DNA of 56,065 bases from Mycolicibacter senuensis (GCF_003284925.1 NZ_QMEX01000014.1:1-56065); one strand, 5' to 3'; positions 45,374 through 53,639 are shown, counted from the stretch's first letter. Notes: generated by a model from the letters alone, not told the origin. Translations and numbers: made by a program.

Positions 45374-45888
45374 TGGCGCCACGATCCCAGCCGCGACAGC
45401 GCCCCCGTTTCCCGGACGAATCCCCCAACCGTCCGGGATATCTGGTCGGCTTCGTGAAGCGTCGAAATGTCATCGCAACAGGAGTGGTCATTGCTGCCAT
45501 GGCAGGCTGCTCATCGCCCGCGGCCACACCTCCACCGGCTGGGCAATTGGCTGCCGGTACCGCCCGAGTGAGCGTCGACAATCGAGAAACCGACCTCTTG
45601 CACACGGTGAGCTGCCAGACAACCGCGCCTGTCGTGACGATCACCATCGGGAACGACGCCGCGGGCGTTACGGCCGTCGTCGACAACGCCCAGGGACTGC
45701 GCGTCACGTCGGTCACCATCGACAACGTCGGCGGGTTCACCGGTACCTACCTGAACGGCCTGCAAGGCAACGCCCAAGTCGCAATCAAAGGCCGCACCTA
45801 CGTGATCGACGGTGTCGCCGGCGGCTTCAGCACCGACAATCCCAGCGTGTCGACAAGTGAGGATTTCGCCATCACCGTTGCCTGCTAG
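45373..45888 (+). CDS. LpqH (19-kDa antigen)-like lipoprotein at the end of mce operon 2
   Basis: Two starts are possible: the ATG at 45373 overlapping the mceF stop (TGATG), or the GTG at 45454, which gives a clean lipoprotein signal VKRRNVIATGVVIAAMAGC of 19 residues. The later start fits protein export better, the earlier fits operon coupling. After the lipidated Cys comes a Pro/Ala/Thr linker. The domain that follows has TVSCQTTAPVVTITIGNDAAGVTAVVD, VTSVTIDNVGGFTGTY, YVIDGVAGGF and a terminal ITVAC, the layout of LpqH. Its role with the Mce complex is unknown; adjacency suggests co-expression. Confidence 0.8.
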   Translation: MAPRSQPRQRPRFPDESPNRPGYLVGFVKRRNVIATGVVIAAMAGCSSPAATPPPAGQLAAGTARVSVDNRETDLLHTVSCQTTAPVVTITIGNDAAGVTAVVDNAQGLRVTSVTIDNVGGFTGTYLNGLQGNAQVAIKGRTYVIDGVAGGFSTDNPSVSTSEDFAITVAC

Positions 45889-45974
45889 AGCGTGCCCCGC
45901 CCCGGCACCCCGCTGGGCATCGCCGGCAACGACGCTGGGTAACGTCAGGCTGGAGCCACACCGAGAGGACGCCC

Positions 45975-46832
45975 GTGAGCACCGTGAACAGCACATCCCG
46001 GACCGTCGAGTTCGCCGGGGCCGGCGGCATCACCCTGGTCGCCGACGAATGGAACCGGGATACGGTATCGGATCGGCCCACCATCCTGATGCTGCACGGC
46101 GGGGGTCAGAATCGGTTCTCCTGGAAGAACACCGGTCAGATCCTGGCCGACCAGGGCTATCACGTCATCGCGATCGACACCCGGGGCCACGGTGACAGCG
46201 ACTGGTCCCCAGGTGCCGACTACGCCATTGAGACGCTCGCCGACGACGTACTGGGCGTGCTGGAATCTATCGGCCGGCCGGTGGTGCTGATCGGCGCGAG
46301 CATGGGCGGCCTGACCGGCGTCCTGGTTGCTGACCAGGCGGGACCGCAGCAGGTCAGAAAGCTGGTGCTCGTCGACGTGGTGCCGCGGTACGAAAAGAGC
46401 GGCAGTGCCCGCATCCGTGACTTCATGTTCTCCGGCGTGGAAGGCTTCGACTCGCTGGAGCAGGCCGCCGATGCGGTGGCGGCCTACCTGCCGCACCGGA
46501 AGAAACCCCGCAGCCCAGAAGGATTGACGAAAAACCTGCGGCTACGCGACGGCCGCTGGTATTGGCACTGGGATCCGGCGCTGATGACCAAACCCGGCGA
46601 TAATCCCGGTCTGCGCACCGAGAAGATGGAGCGGGCCGCGATCGGCCTGCAGATTCCGATCCTGCTGATCCGTGGCAAATTGTCCGACGTGGTCAGCACC
46701 GAGGGCGTTCAGGACTTCCTGGCCAAGGTGCCGCACGCCGAGTTCGTCGAACTCTCCGACGCCGGACACACCGCTGCCGGCGACGACAATGACGCGTTCA
46801 GCGAGGTCGTCGTGCAGTTCGTGAGCCACTGA
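45975..46832 (+). CDS. Alpha/beta hydrolase
   Basis: 285 residues, GTG start. Oxyanion-hole HGGGQNRFSWKN near residue 40, IDTRGHGDSDW, nucleophile elbow GASMGG (Ser near 105) and final His in DAGHTAAGDDNDAF. An acidic residue in LSDVVSTEG is a likely member of the triad. The family includes esterases, epoxide hydrolases and perhydrolases; with Ser as nucleophile an esterase-like activity is most likely. It starts 87 bases after the lipoprotein and may be transcribed with the mce operon, although it belongs to a generally conserved hydrolase group. Confidence 0.85.
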   Translation: MSTVNSTSRTVEFAGAGGITLVADEWNRDTVSDRPTILMLHGGGQNRFSWKNTGQILADQGYHVIAIDTRGHGDSDWSPGADYAIETLADDVLGVLESIGRPVVLIGASMGGLTGVLVADQAGPQQVRKLVLVDVVPRYEKSGSARIRDFMFSGVEGFDSLEQAADAVAAYLPHRKKPRSPEGLTKNLRLRDGRWYWHWDPALMTKPGDNPGLRTEKMERAAIGLQIPILLIRGKLSDVVSTEGVQDFLAKVPHAEFVELSDAGHTAAGDDNDAFSEVVVQFVSH

Positions 46833-46997
46833 GAATGCCCGACCTACTCGCCGCCCTCGGGGATGTCGCGTCGCACGCCTGCCCAGATCGCACTCACGGT
46901 CGTTGATCGAGACTGAGCGCAGCTTCTCCTAGGCGGCAATCTCAACGGGATACGGAATGATGCTGCCCATGGCGTTTCATTGGGCTGAGCCCACGCG

Positions 46998-47792
46998 ATG
47001 ATCGCGGTCTACCTGCTCGCGGGTCTAGCCTTGGCCGAAGGCATCGTACTGATGCTGGTATCGATGCAACTGGCGCGCACCCGCCGCGAGGTCGAAGAAT
47101 TGCGTCACCGCGCCGAGCCGCGAAACTGGCTGCTGGCCGGAGGGCGCGAGGCGGTCAAGACCGTGTGGCAGACCACCAACCTGGTCCGCAAGGAAGGCCT
47201 CGGCGCGGCCGTGCGCAGTTCGATCGAAGACCTCGCCTACTGGGCCGAGGTCGAACGCCCCGACCTGGCCCGCCTCACCCCAGACGGGCACGCGGTGATC
47301 CTGTTCACCGACATCGAGGAGTCCACGGCCCTCAATGAGCGGATCGGTGACCGAGCGTGGGTGAAGCTGATCGCCCGGCACGACGAGATGGTGCAGCGCA
47401 CGGTGCGTGAGCGCCGCGGGCACGTGGTCAAAAGCCAGGGCGACGGGTACATGATCGCGTTCGCGCAACCCGAGCAGGCGGTGCGTTGCGCCGTCGACAT
47501 CCAACGCGGGTTGCAGCAGCGTCGCGGCCGCAAACCGCAGCACCCGATCCGGGTCCGGATCGGCGTCCACATGGGCCGTTCGGTGCGCCGCGGCGACGAC
47601 CTGTACGGGCGCAACGTTGCGATGGCCGCACGGGTGGCCGCCGCCGCCGACGGTGCCCAGATCCTGATCAGCGGACCGGTGCGCGACGCCGTCAAGGACT
47701 GCGACGACATCACCATCGGGGCCGGCCGCGACGCCGAACTGAAGGGCTTCGCCGGTACCCACCGGCTCTACGCGGTCGAGACCGCCGGTTAG
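46998..47792 (+). CDS. Membrane-anchored class III adenylate/guanylate cyclase
   Basis: 264 residues. One N-terminal transmembrane segment ([23 protein letters not shown]), a coiled-coil stretch [14 protein letters not shown], then a cyclase domain from about 95: [16 protein letters not shown] with the first metal Asp, [15 protein letters not shown] with the second Asp, VRIGVHMG, and [23 protein letters not shown] near the end. Metal ligands are in place, so it could make cAMP. I recall a degenerate counterpart, Rv1120c, in this neighbourhood of M. tuberculosis. It overlaps the opposite-strand small gene by four bases. Confidence 0.87.
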   Translation: MIAVYLLAGLALAEGIVLMLVSMQLARTRREVEELRHRAEPRNWLLAGGREAVKTVWQTTNLVRKEGLGAAVRSSIEDLAYWAEVERPDLARLTPDGHAVILFTDIEESTALNERIGDRAWVKLIARHDEMVQRTVRERRGHVVKSQGDGYMIAFAQPEQAVRCAVDIQRGLQQRRGRKPQHPIRVRIGVHMGRSVRRGDDLYGRNVAMAARVAAAADGAQILISGPVRDAVKDCDDITIGAGRDAELKGFAGTHRLYAVETAG

Positions 47793-47953
47793 TCGTCGCG
47801 GCCGGCATCGGCCAGCCGCTGATGCAGCCGGGCGCGGACCTCATCGGGGGTGTAGGCCCGCCGCCGGCGCTGGTCCCGCACCACCAGCACGCCCCCGGCG
47901 GCGACGCCGACCGCGCCCGCCAGGCCGATCCATTTCCAAATGCTGCGCACCAT
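47789..47953 (-). CDS. 54-residue membrane protein
   Basis: A short frame translating to [16 protein letters not shown]..., with one hydrophobic stretch ([21 protein letters not shown]), a basic block RDQRRRRAY after it and a helical tail [20 protein letters not shown] lies a few bases before the ATG. Composition and topology look like a real small membrane protein with its C-terminus in the cytoplasm. The stop overlaps the cyclase stop tail to tail. The next gene on the plus strand begins only 20 bases away, so their promoters must overlap. Confidence 0.6.
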   Translation of the reverse strand: MVRSIWKWIGLAGAVGVAAGGVLVVRDQRRRRAYTPDEVRARLHQRLADAGRDD

Positions 47954-47972
47954 CACACCTTATGGTGCTGTC

Positions 47973-48668
47973 GTGGACGAACACACGGTGACTTTGGAAC
48001 GCGCGCTAGCCGAAACCCGCACCGGTGACATCTGGCTGTTTCGGGGCCGCTCCGGCCCGGACCGCGCCATCCAAGCCCTGTCCAACGCCCCGGTGAACCA
48101 CGTCGGGATGACGGTGGCGCTCGACGACCTGCCCCCGCTGATCTGGCATGCCGAACTCGGTGACAAGCTGCTCGACTACTGGACGGGCACCAACCATCGC
48201 GGTGTGCAGCTCAACGACGCCCGGGCCGCCGTCGAACAGTGGATGGGCCGCTACGAACAGCGCTGCTGGTTCCGGCAGCTCAACGGAACCATCACCCGGA
48301 AACAGGAGGACCGGTTACTGCAGGTGATCGCCCGGATGGACGGCACCGCGTTTCCCACCACGGCGCGGCTCACCGGCCGCTGGCTGCGCGGCCGACTGCC
48401 GACCCTGGGCGACTGGACCCGCGGCATCCCGGTCGTGGAGCGCAAAGCCCGAGAGATCAGCCAGCGCCGCAAGGCGCGTAACAGCAAAGTGGCGCTGCAA
48501 ACCGCCTACTGCGCCGAGACGGTGGCCATCACCTACGAGGAGATGGGCCTGCTGTCGACCGACAAGACCGCGAACTGGTTCGACCCCGGGTCGTTCTGGA
48601 GTGGCGATATCCTGCCGCTGACCCCCGGGTATCACCTGGGCCGCGAGATCGTCGTCACCGGGTCTTGA
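47973..48668 (+). CDS. Permuted NlpC/P60 (YiiX/YaeF-like) protein
   Basis: 231 residues from GTG 47973. The N-terminal block TGDIWLFRGRSGPDRAIQALSNAPVNHVGMTVAL carries the His (NHVGM), and the Cys appears near the end in LQTAYCAETVAITYEEMG. This inverted order of His and Cys is that of circularly permuted papain-fold NlpC/P60 proteins, which include lipid or peptide amide hydrolases. No signal peptide is present, so a cytoplasmic role is likely. Assignment is by motif only, and the exact family is uncertain. Confidence 0.6.
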   Translation: MDEHTVTLERALAETRTGDIWLFRGRSGPDRAIQALSNAPVNHVGMTVALDDLPPLIWHAELGDKLLDYWTGTNHRGVQLNDARAAVEQWMGRYEQRCWFRQLNGTITRKQEDRLLQVIARMDGTAFPTTARLTGRWLRGRLPTLGDWTRGIPVVERKAREISQRRKARNSKVALQTAYCAETVAITYEEMGLLSTDKTANWFDPGSFWSGDILPLTPGYHLGREIVVTGS

Positions 48669-48772
48669 TCAGCAGCCCGTGCTGGCCCGCAGCGTGCGGC
48701 AGGCCTGCTGCATGCGCACCGGCGACAACCCCCTGCGGGTGCGGGTCAGTGCCGCAACGACAACCGAGCCGG

Positions 48773-49099
48773 TTAGTCGATCGTCAGCTCCCCCATTAGC
48801 GACCAGCCTGTCGCGTCGAGCTGCTGGCTGACGATCTTCGGGGTCGACACCAGCGCCTGCGGCATCTCGGCCATGGCTCGGGCGAAGTGCTCGCTGTTGA
48901 CGTGCGCACTGCCGGCCGCGCCGTCGCGAAACGCTTCGACCAGCACGTACTCGTCGGGATTGGCCAGGCTGCGTGACCACTCGAACCACAGGTTGCCTTC
49001 TTCGGCCCGGGTGGCTTCGGTGAAGGCCGCGACCAGCTGCGGCCAGCGCTCGGACCACTCCGGTTTGGTCTCGAATTTCACCACGATGAAGATCACCAT
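48773..49099 (-). CDS. Antibiotic-biosynthesis-monooxygenase (ABM) domain protein
   Basis: 108 residues, a single dimeric alpha-beta barrel: IFIVVKFETKPEWSERWPQLVAAFTEATRAEEGNLWFEWSRSLANPDEYVLVEAFRDGAAGSAHVNSEHFARAM. The W/F and E/S positions match quinol monooxygenase-like proteins (YgiN type), which oxidise quinols without a bound cofactor. It lies tail to tail with the gene at 47973. I recall a similar gene (Rv1117) in this neighbourhood of M. tuberculosis. Confidence 0.82.
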   Translation of the reverse strand: MVIFIVVKFETKPEWSERWPQLVAAFTEATRAEEGNLWFEWSRSLANPDEYVLVEAFRDGAAGSAHVNSEHFARAMAEMPQALVSTPKIVSQQLDATGWSLMGELTID

Positions 49100-49123
49100 T
49101 GCCCCCTACCTACCGGCGCTCAG

Positions 49124-50323
49124 TCAACGGCGAGCGTAACAACGCTGCGCCCAGACCTCGCCGATCCAGACCAGCGTGCCGATGAGCGGGAAGACGGCGC
49201 CGAGCAGGCAGACCGCGCCCCAGCCCCACGCCCCGTAGACGACGGCCGAGGCCACACTGCCCAGCGAACCGGCGGCGAAGTAGCCGGTCATGTAGGCGGT
49301 GTTGAGCCGGCTGCGCGCCGCGGGCCGCAACGGATAGAACACGCTCTGGTTGCTGATGTGAGTGCCCTGGATCCCCAGGTCAAGCAGCGCCACCCCGACC
49401 GCGAGCAGCACGACCCGGCTCTGGCCGGTCCACAGCAGCAGGAAACTCAGCGCGGTCACGGCGATGAAAATCCCGGTCTGCCAACGGGCATAGCCCCGAT
49501 CGGCCAGCGTGCCGGCGAATTTCGCAGCCAGCGCCCCGGCCACGCCGAACAGCGTGAACAGCCCGATCCGCCCGTCGGACCAGTGATAGATCCCGCCGGC
49601 GAGCATGAACCCGACGCTGGTCCAAAACACCCCGAAGGAGGCGTAGGTGAGCATCCCGTAGGCCATCCGCAGCCGCAGCACCGGCTCCTCGCGGATGAGC
49701 TCGACGACCGAGCCGAGCAACCGGCCATAGCTCATCTGCACTGCGGGCGGATGCACCGGCAGCGTGCGCACCAGCGCGCAGGCGACCAGCATCAGAGCAG
49801 CCGCGACGACGAACACCGCCCGCCACCCGGCCACCGCGGCGATCAAGCCGGCCACCACCCGAGACAGCAGGATGCCCAGCAGCAGTCCGGTCATCACGCT
49901 GCCGATGACCTGGCCACGTTCGTCGTCGCGGGCCAATGTGGCGGCGAACGGCACCAGCACCTGGCCCACCACCGAGCCCAAGCCGACCAGGATCGCGGCG
50001 ACGGCCAGCACCGGCCAGCTGGGTGCAAACGCCATCCCGAGCAGACAGACGCACGTGCCGATCAGCATGAAGGTGAGCAACCGGCGTCGCTCCAGCAAGT
50101 CACCGAGCGGGACCAGCAGCGCCAGGCCGATCGCATAGCCGACCTGGCTGGCGGTGACGATCAGCCCCACGCTGGTGGTCGAGGCGTCAAAGTGGCCGGC
50201 GATCGTGTCGACCAGCGGTTGCGCGTAATAGCTGTTCGCCACCACGAGCCCGGAGATCAGGGCCATGACGAGCACCAGCCGACGGTCGAGTCGCGCCGGT
50301 GCGGCTTCGGCGGTGAGGGTCAT
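49124..50323 (-). CDS. MFS transporter (DHA1-like)
   Basis: 399 residues from MTLTAEAAPARL at 50323, preferred over the frame start at 50362 because the region before it overlaps the divergent promoter. Twelve hydrophobic segments can be followed, for example LVMALISGLVVANSYYAQPLVDTIA and VGYAIGLALLVPLGDLLERRRLL, the latter carrying the family loop GDxxxRRR between segments 2 and 3. This group exports drugs or metabolites such as arabinose or amino acids. It diverges from a LysR regulator with 74 bases between, which normally means the LysR controls it. Confidence 0.87.
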   Translation of the reverse strand: MTLTAEAAPARLDRRLVLVMALISGLVVANSYYAQPLVDTIAGHFDASTTSVGLIVTASQVGYAIGLALLVPLGDLLERRRLLTFMLIGTCVCLLGMAFAPSWPVLAVAAILVGLGSVVGQVLVPFAATLARDDERGQVIGSVMTGLLLGILLSRVVAGLIAAVAGWRAVFVVAAALMLVACALVRTLPVHPPAVQMSYGRLLGSVVELIREEPVLRLRMAYGMLTYASFGVFWTSVGFMLAGGIYHWSDGRIGLFTLFGVAGALAAKFAGTLADRGYARWQTGIFIAVTALSFLLLWTGQSRVVLLAVGVALLDLGIQGTHISNQSVFYPLRPAARSRLNTAYMTGYFAAGSLGSVASAVVYGAWGWGAVCLLGAVFPLIGTLVWIGEVWAQRCYARR

Positions 50324-50371
50324 CTGCCCATGGTCACGTCCCGCGACTCTGATGTAAAACAAGATAATCGA

Positions 50372-50391
50372 GTCAGTCTGACCACTAGAAT
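50372..50391. promoter_or_regulatory. LysR/MFS intergenic dyad and -10 element
   Basis: GTCAG-T-CTGAC (50372-50382) is a perfect inverted repeat in the divergent gap, and TAGAAT at 50386 makes a good -10 for the LysR gene starting at 50398. Such a placement suits LysR autoregulation with control of the divergent transporter. Confidence 0.45.
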
Positions 50392-50397
50392 CGATAT

Positions 50398-51282
50398 ATG
50401 GAGATCAGGCAGTTGCAGCACTTCGTGGCTGTGGCCGAATACGGGCATTTCACCCACGCCGCCGAGGCGCTGAACATCTCCCAGTCGGGTCTGAGCGCAT
50501 CGGTTCGGGCCCTGGAAAAGAGCCTGTCGACTCCGGTGTTCGAGCGCACCACCCGCTCGGTGGTGCTCACCGCGGCCGGGCGCGCGTTGCTCGTGCCCGC
50601 CCGGCGCGTCCTGCGCGAGGTGGCCGCGGCCGAGTCCGCCGTCGCGTCGATCCGCGCTGCCGAGGCGGGTCAGCTGGCACTCGGCGTGGTGCAGACGTTC
50701 ACCGCCGTCGATCTGCCGGCCGCCATCGCGCAGTTGCACACCCGTCACCGCGGCATTCAGGTGCTGCTGCGGGAGGCGCCCACCTCAGATCTGCTGGACG
50801 GCGTCGACGACGGCGAGCTGGACCTGGCGTTCGTCGCACTGGATGCCGCACCGCTGCCGGCGGGGCTGGCCGCGTTGCGCGACTACCCGGAGACGCTGGT
50901 GCTGGTGGTCGGCGCCGGACATGCGCTGGCTCAGCGAACCACGGTGCGGATCGCCGAGCTGGCCGAGCAGTCTTTCGTGGAGTTCGCGGCCGGGCTCGGT
51001 TTGCAGACGGTGGTCGCCGCGTTGTTCCGCGACGCGGGTGTGCGGCGGCGGATTGCGTTTCGCACCAGCCAGATGGACCAGGCGCTGAGCCTGGTCGAAC
51101 ACGGACTCGGGGTGGCGGTGGTGCCCGAACCGGTCGCCCGCCAGAGCGGGCTGCACATCGTGGCGCTGCACCCGATCAGCGGCGCCGCACCGCCCACCCG
51201 CCGATTGGCGCTGGTCGGTCGCACCGCGGTGCCGACCAATCCGGCCGCTCGGGCGTTTCTGGATCTGCTGCCCGCTGCTTAA
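50398..51282 (+). CDS. LysR-family transcriptional regulator
   Basis: 294 residues. Winged helix at the very N-terminus: MEIRQLQHFVAVAEYGHFTHAAEALNISQSGLSASVRALEKSLSTPVFERTTRSVVLTAAGRALL, followed by a periplasmic-binding-protein-like effector domain (QLALGVVQTFTAVDLPAAIAQLHTRHRGIQVLL, LVEHGLGVAVVPEPVA). It has no membrane part. Only a few bases separate the -10 from the ATG, so the message may be nearly leaderless. It probably senses a substrate of the divergent MFS transporter; the ligand is unknown. Confidence 0.9.
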   Translation: MEIRQLQHFVAVAEYGHFTHAAEALNISQSGLSASVRALEKSLSTPVFERTTRSVVLTAAGRALLVPARRVLREVAAAESAVASIRAAEAGQLALGVVQTFTAVDLPAAIAQLHTRHRGIQVLLREAPTSDLLDGVDDGELDLAFVALDAAPLPAGLAALRDYPETLVLVVGAGHALAQRTTVRIAELAEQSFVEFAAGLGLQTVVAALFRDAGVRRRIAFRTSQMDQALSLVEHGLGVAVVPEPVARQSGLHIVALHPISGAAPPTRRLALVGRTAVPTNPAARAFLDLLPAA

Positions 51283-51791
51283 CCGACCTCGAGGCGGGTG
51301 TGCACCGGCGTCGGGTTGGTGGTGAGATCCAGTACCGGGCAATGGGATTCGACGACCCGATGCAGTTCGGCGTAGCGCTCCGGGGTTTCCGGGCCGGTGA
51401 CGGTGATGACGACCCGCACCTCGCTGAAGCCGGGACGCACCGAGTCGTCGAGGCCGAAGAAGCCGCGCACGTCGAGGTCGCCCTCGGCTTGGCCGGTGAT
51501 CTCGTCGACGGTGATGCCCAGCTTCTCGGCCCAGTACCGCCAGGTGACGATCTGGCACGACAACAGCGAGCCCAGGTAGTACTCGACGGGGTTCGGGGCG
51601 GTGTTCTCACCGCCAAGCGTCGGCGGTTCATCGACTTCGACGCTGTAGCGCCCCATGGTGATCGTGCTGGCCACCGCGTCGTGGGCGACCGCGGAGGCCC
51701 GGAACACGACCTGGGAGCCGGCCGGATCGGCGGCGGCCGGGTCGCTGGTGGCGGCGACAACGGCGGCCAGGCGGGTGGTCGATGAGGTCAT
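51279..51791 (-). CDS. OsmC-family peroxiredoxin-like protein
   Basis: 170 residues from MTSSTTRLAAVV; the frame stays open upstream as a shadow. Two reactive cysteines lie in the standard context: PVEYYLGSLLSCQIVTWRYWAEKLG near 100 and VVESHCPVLDLT near 150. OsmC/Ohr proteins reduce organic hydroperoxides with thiols, a cytoplasmic detoxification role. It converges on the LysR gene with overlapping stops and diverges from the small membrane protein at 51835. Confidence 0.85.
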   Translation of the reverse strand: MTSSTTRLAAVVAATSDPAAADPAGSQVVFRASAVAHDAVASTITMGRYSVEVDEPPTLGGENTAPNPVEYYLGSLLSCQIVTWRYWAEKLGITVDEITGQAEGDLDVRGFFGLDDSVRPGFSEVRVVITVTGPETPERYAELHRVVESHCPVLDLTTNPTPVHTRLEVG

Positions 51792-51834
51792 GCCGGTCAA
51801 GGGTAATGGGCGACCCTCCGGTAAGGATTGGCCC

Positions 51835-52218
51835 ATGCCCCTGTCACGGGCTAGCCTGAGCCACGTGGAGGTACTACGGCACGTAATAGTTCTGCTGCAC
51901 ATCGTCGGCTTCGCGGTGACATTCGGGGCGCTGGCCGCCGAGGCCGCGGCACGGCGCTTCGAGCTCACCCCGGTGATGGACTACGGCGTGGCGCTGTCGT
52001 TGGTGACCGGCCTAGCGCTGGCCGCGCCCTGGCCCGCCGACGTGGTGCTGAACTACCCCAAGATCGGGACCAAGCTGGTGCTGCTGATCGCCCTGGGCGC
52101 GGTGCTCGGGATCGGCCGGGCCCGGCAACGCCGATCCGGCGAGACGGCTCCGCGGGTGCTGTTCTATGCCGCGGGCGCATTGATCCTGACCGCCGCGGGG
52201 CTCGCCGTCATCTGGTAG
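51835..52218 (+). CDS. Small integral membrane protein
   Basis: 127 residues from MPLSRASLSHV (AAGGA upstream); a GTG ten codons on (VEVLRHVIV) is an alternative. Four hydrophobic segments can be seen: VLRHVIVLLHIVGFAVTFGALAAEAAA, MDYGVALSLVTGLALAAPW, LVLLIALGAVLGIGRA and RVLFYAAGALILTAAGLAVIW. LHIVGFAVTFGA resembles heme-binding-type small membrane proteins, but I see no sure ligand pattern. Function unknown. Its stop is seven bases before the end of the vapC remnant on the other strand. Confidence 0.72.
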   Translation: MPLSRASLSHVEVLRHVIVLLHIVGFAVTFGALAAEAAARRFELTPVMDYGVALSLVTGLALAAPWPADVVLNYPKIGTKLVLLIALGAVLGIGRARQRRSGETAPRVLFYAAGALILTAAGLAVIW

Positions 52219-52224
52219 CCGGCA

Positions 52225-52596
52225 TCAGGGCTGGGGGACGAGCTCGACACCGATCTCGGCGGCGGCGACCCTCAGCCTGTTGTCCCTGGTCTACAATTTC
52301 GCGCCATCGGCAATCAGGACCGCCCCCAGGAGGGCGGCGTCGACGGCACTCAGACCACGTCCCCACAACCGCCGTGACTCGACCAGCGCCAGAAGCTCCG
52401 GGTGGCTGACGACCGGGAATTGGCGCAGATTCGACAGTGACCCCAACACTTGGTTGCGCTGCTTGATGGAACCCAAGGCCAACTCTTCGATCACCAAAGG
52501 GTGGCAACCGATCTGGTCTTTCTCGAGCAGGGATGCCAGCTGCGCATCGTGGTCGTGAAGGTGATCGATCCACACCGAGGTGTCGACGAGGATCAC
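52225..52596 (-). pseudogene. vapC: vapC toxin (PIN domain) interrupted by a TAG
   Basis: The PIN-domain toxin reads VDTSVWIDHL, then LVIEELALGSIKQR and LSAVDAALLGAVLIADGAKL, and stops at a TAG at 52291-52293. In the same frame it continues TRDNRLRVAAAEIGVELVPQP to a TGA at 52225. PIN toxins read WTRD at this point, so the TAG looks like TGG changed to TAG. The truncated 101-residue product would lack the last acidic residue (TRD) of the RNase active site. I recall the related intact VapC32 of M. tuberculosis (Rv1114). It overlaps vapB by ATGA. Confidence 0.82.
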
Positions 52597-52790
52597 TCCC
52601 CGGCAGCCCTCCGCCGAGGCGCAGCGGTTGCCTGCGCGTCCGTTCCGCCCAACGCGGCCAGTCGACGTGCACTCTCGACACGAATCAGGGTCTCCAGGCC
52701 CCGCCTGAGCAGGACGGCGTTCTCATGGACCCCGGTGAGCTCGGCCGCCTTCTCCAGCAGGGCGTCGTCAATGGTGACCGTCGTCCGCAT
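52593..52790 (-). CDS. vapB: VapB antitoxin
   Basis: 65 residues: MRTTVTIDDALLEKAAELTGVHENAVLLRRGLETLIRVESARRLAALGG, a ribbon-helix-helix DNA-binding domain, followed by an alanine- and arginine-rich tail that would bind the toxin. AGGAGGT precedes the ATG. The antitoxin is intact although the toxin is interrupted; it may still repress its own promoter through the palindrome at 52806. Confidence 0.87.
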   Translation of the reverse strand: MRTTVTIDDALLEKAAELTGVHENAVLLRRGLETLIRVESARRLAALGGTDAQATAAPRRRAAGE

Positions 52791-52805
52791 AGTGCACCTC
52801 CTGAC

Positions 52806-52819
52806 GCATCAATTGATGC
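52806..52819. promoter_or_regulatory. vapBC operator palindrome
   Basis: GCATCAATTGATGC is a perfect 14-base palindrome 15 bases upstream of the vapB start, next to the ribosome binding site. A VapB ribbon-helix-helix dimer is expected to bind such a site. The half GCATCA recurs in direct orientation about 6 bases further upstream. Confidence 0.6.
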
Positions 52820-52832
52820 TGTCTATGATGCC

Positions 52833-53234
52833 CTATCGGAGTCCGAATTTCTGTCGGGCCTGGTCGGTGACCGGGGTGAACAGGTTGACGAGGTTGCCGT
52901 CCGGGTCCCGAAACAGCAGCGCGCGGTTGCCCCACGGCATGGTCGTCGGCTCGGTCACGACCTCGCACACCTGCCCGCGCAGACGCTCGAACTCGGCGTC
53001 CACGTCGTCGACGATGAACTCGAGGATCGCGCTGCGGTTGGCGCCCGGCTCGGCGGATCCGGCCCCGAACAGCGGGACCGTCTTGTCGCTGCCGATGGCC
53101 AGCGTGCCGACAGGTGTCGGGATCTCGGCGAACAGCTCGTTGCCCCAGACCGCCGAGACGCCGGTTACCAACTCGTAGAAGGCGACCAGGCGCTTGACGT
53201 CGGCGGTGATGATGCGGGTCGAGACGAATTTCAT
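52833..53234 (-). CDS. Glyoxalase/VOC-family protein
   Basis: 133 residues from MKFVSTRIITADV; the frame is open further upstream but only as part of the neighbouring gene. Bleomycin-resistance/glyoxalase fold: VKRLVAFYELVTGVSAVWG, ILEFIVDDVDAEFERLRGQ, NRALLFRDPDGNLVNLFTPV. The last motif contains the metal-ligand type position of the family. Substrate unknown. It starts ten bases after the small membrane gene at 53245 and may be co-transcribed with it. Confidence 0.83.
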   Translation of the reverse strand: MKFVSTRIITADVKRLVAFYELVTGVSAVWGNELFAEIPTPVGTLAIGSDKTVPLFGAGSAEPGANRSAILEFIVDDVDAEFERLRGQVCEVVTEPTTMPWGNRALLFRDPDGNLVNLFTPVTDQARQKFGLR

Positions 53235-53244
53235 GCCGGGCACG

Positions 53245-53481
53245 CTAGCCGCGACCCCTGACAACCCGTCCTCTCGATGCGCCAAGAACCGGCCGTGCCA
53301 CAGCTCGGTACGGGCCCATGGCGCGCTCAATGGATAGGCGTACACCGCCGATCAACCGATTGATGCGACGCCGCCTGGCGCGGAGCTTCAGGAAGTACCG
53401 GCCTCCGACGCACACCGCCGCGGTTACCACGAGAATCCACAGCGTTGCCGCCACCAGGTAGATCACCTCAACCACCGCCAT
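53245..53481 (-). CDS. Small single-span membrane protein
   Basis: 78 residues with one transmembrane stretch, VIYLVAATLWILVVTAAVCVGGRYF, followed by a strongly basic tail (LKLRARRRRINRLIGG, RAMGPYRAVARPVLGASRGRVVRGRG). The hydrophobic start and charge pattern look like a real membrane protein with its C-terminus inside. The ribosome binding site is weak. It precedes the VOC gene by ten bases. No family recognised. Confidence 0.5.
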   Translation of the reverse strand: MAVVEVIYLVAATLWILVVTAAVCVGGRYFLKLRARRRRINRLIGGVRLSIERAMGPYRAVARPVLGASRGRVVRGRG

Positions 53482-53639
53482 GACGACGAGCGTCCTCTGC
53501 CCCTGTTGCGGTCAGGTCACCGGCACGACACACGTCGGCGACTTTCTTTCCCGCGAAATTGAAGCTACGCAGGTGATTCGGCGATTTTTCCAGCATGGCT
53601 GCAATCTCGCGGCGGTTTCACGCCCGGTAACCTGACGCC

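Noticed and set aside
48669..48772. Short minus-strand frame ending VRMQQACRTLRASTGC after the permuted NlpC/P60-like gene
   Set aside because: Too short, part of a frame antiparallel and out of frame with the ABM gene, no start site.
49358..50473. A 371-codon plus-strand open frame opposite the MFS transporter
   Set aside because: Highly charged repetitive composition (Gln, Asp, His, Arg) typical of a shadow of hydrophobic coding sequence.
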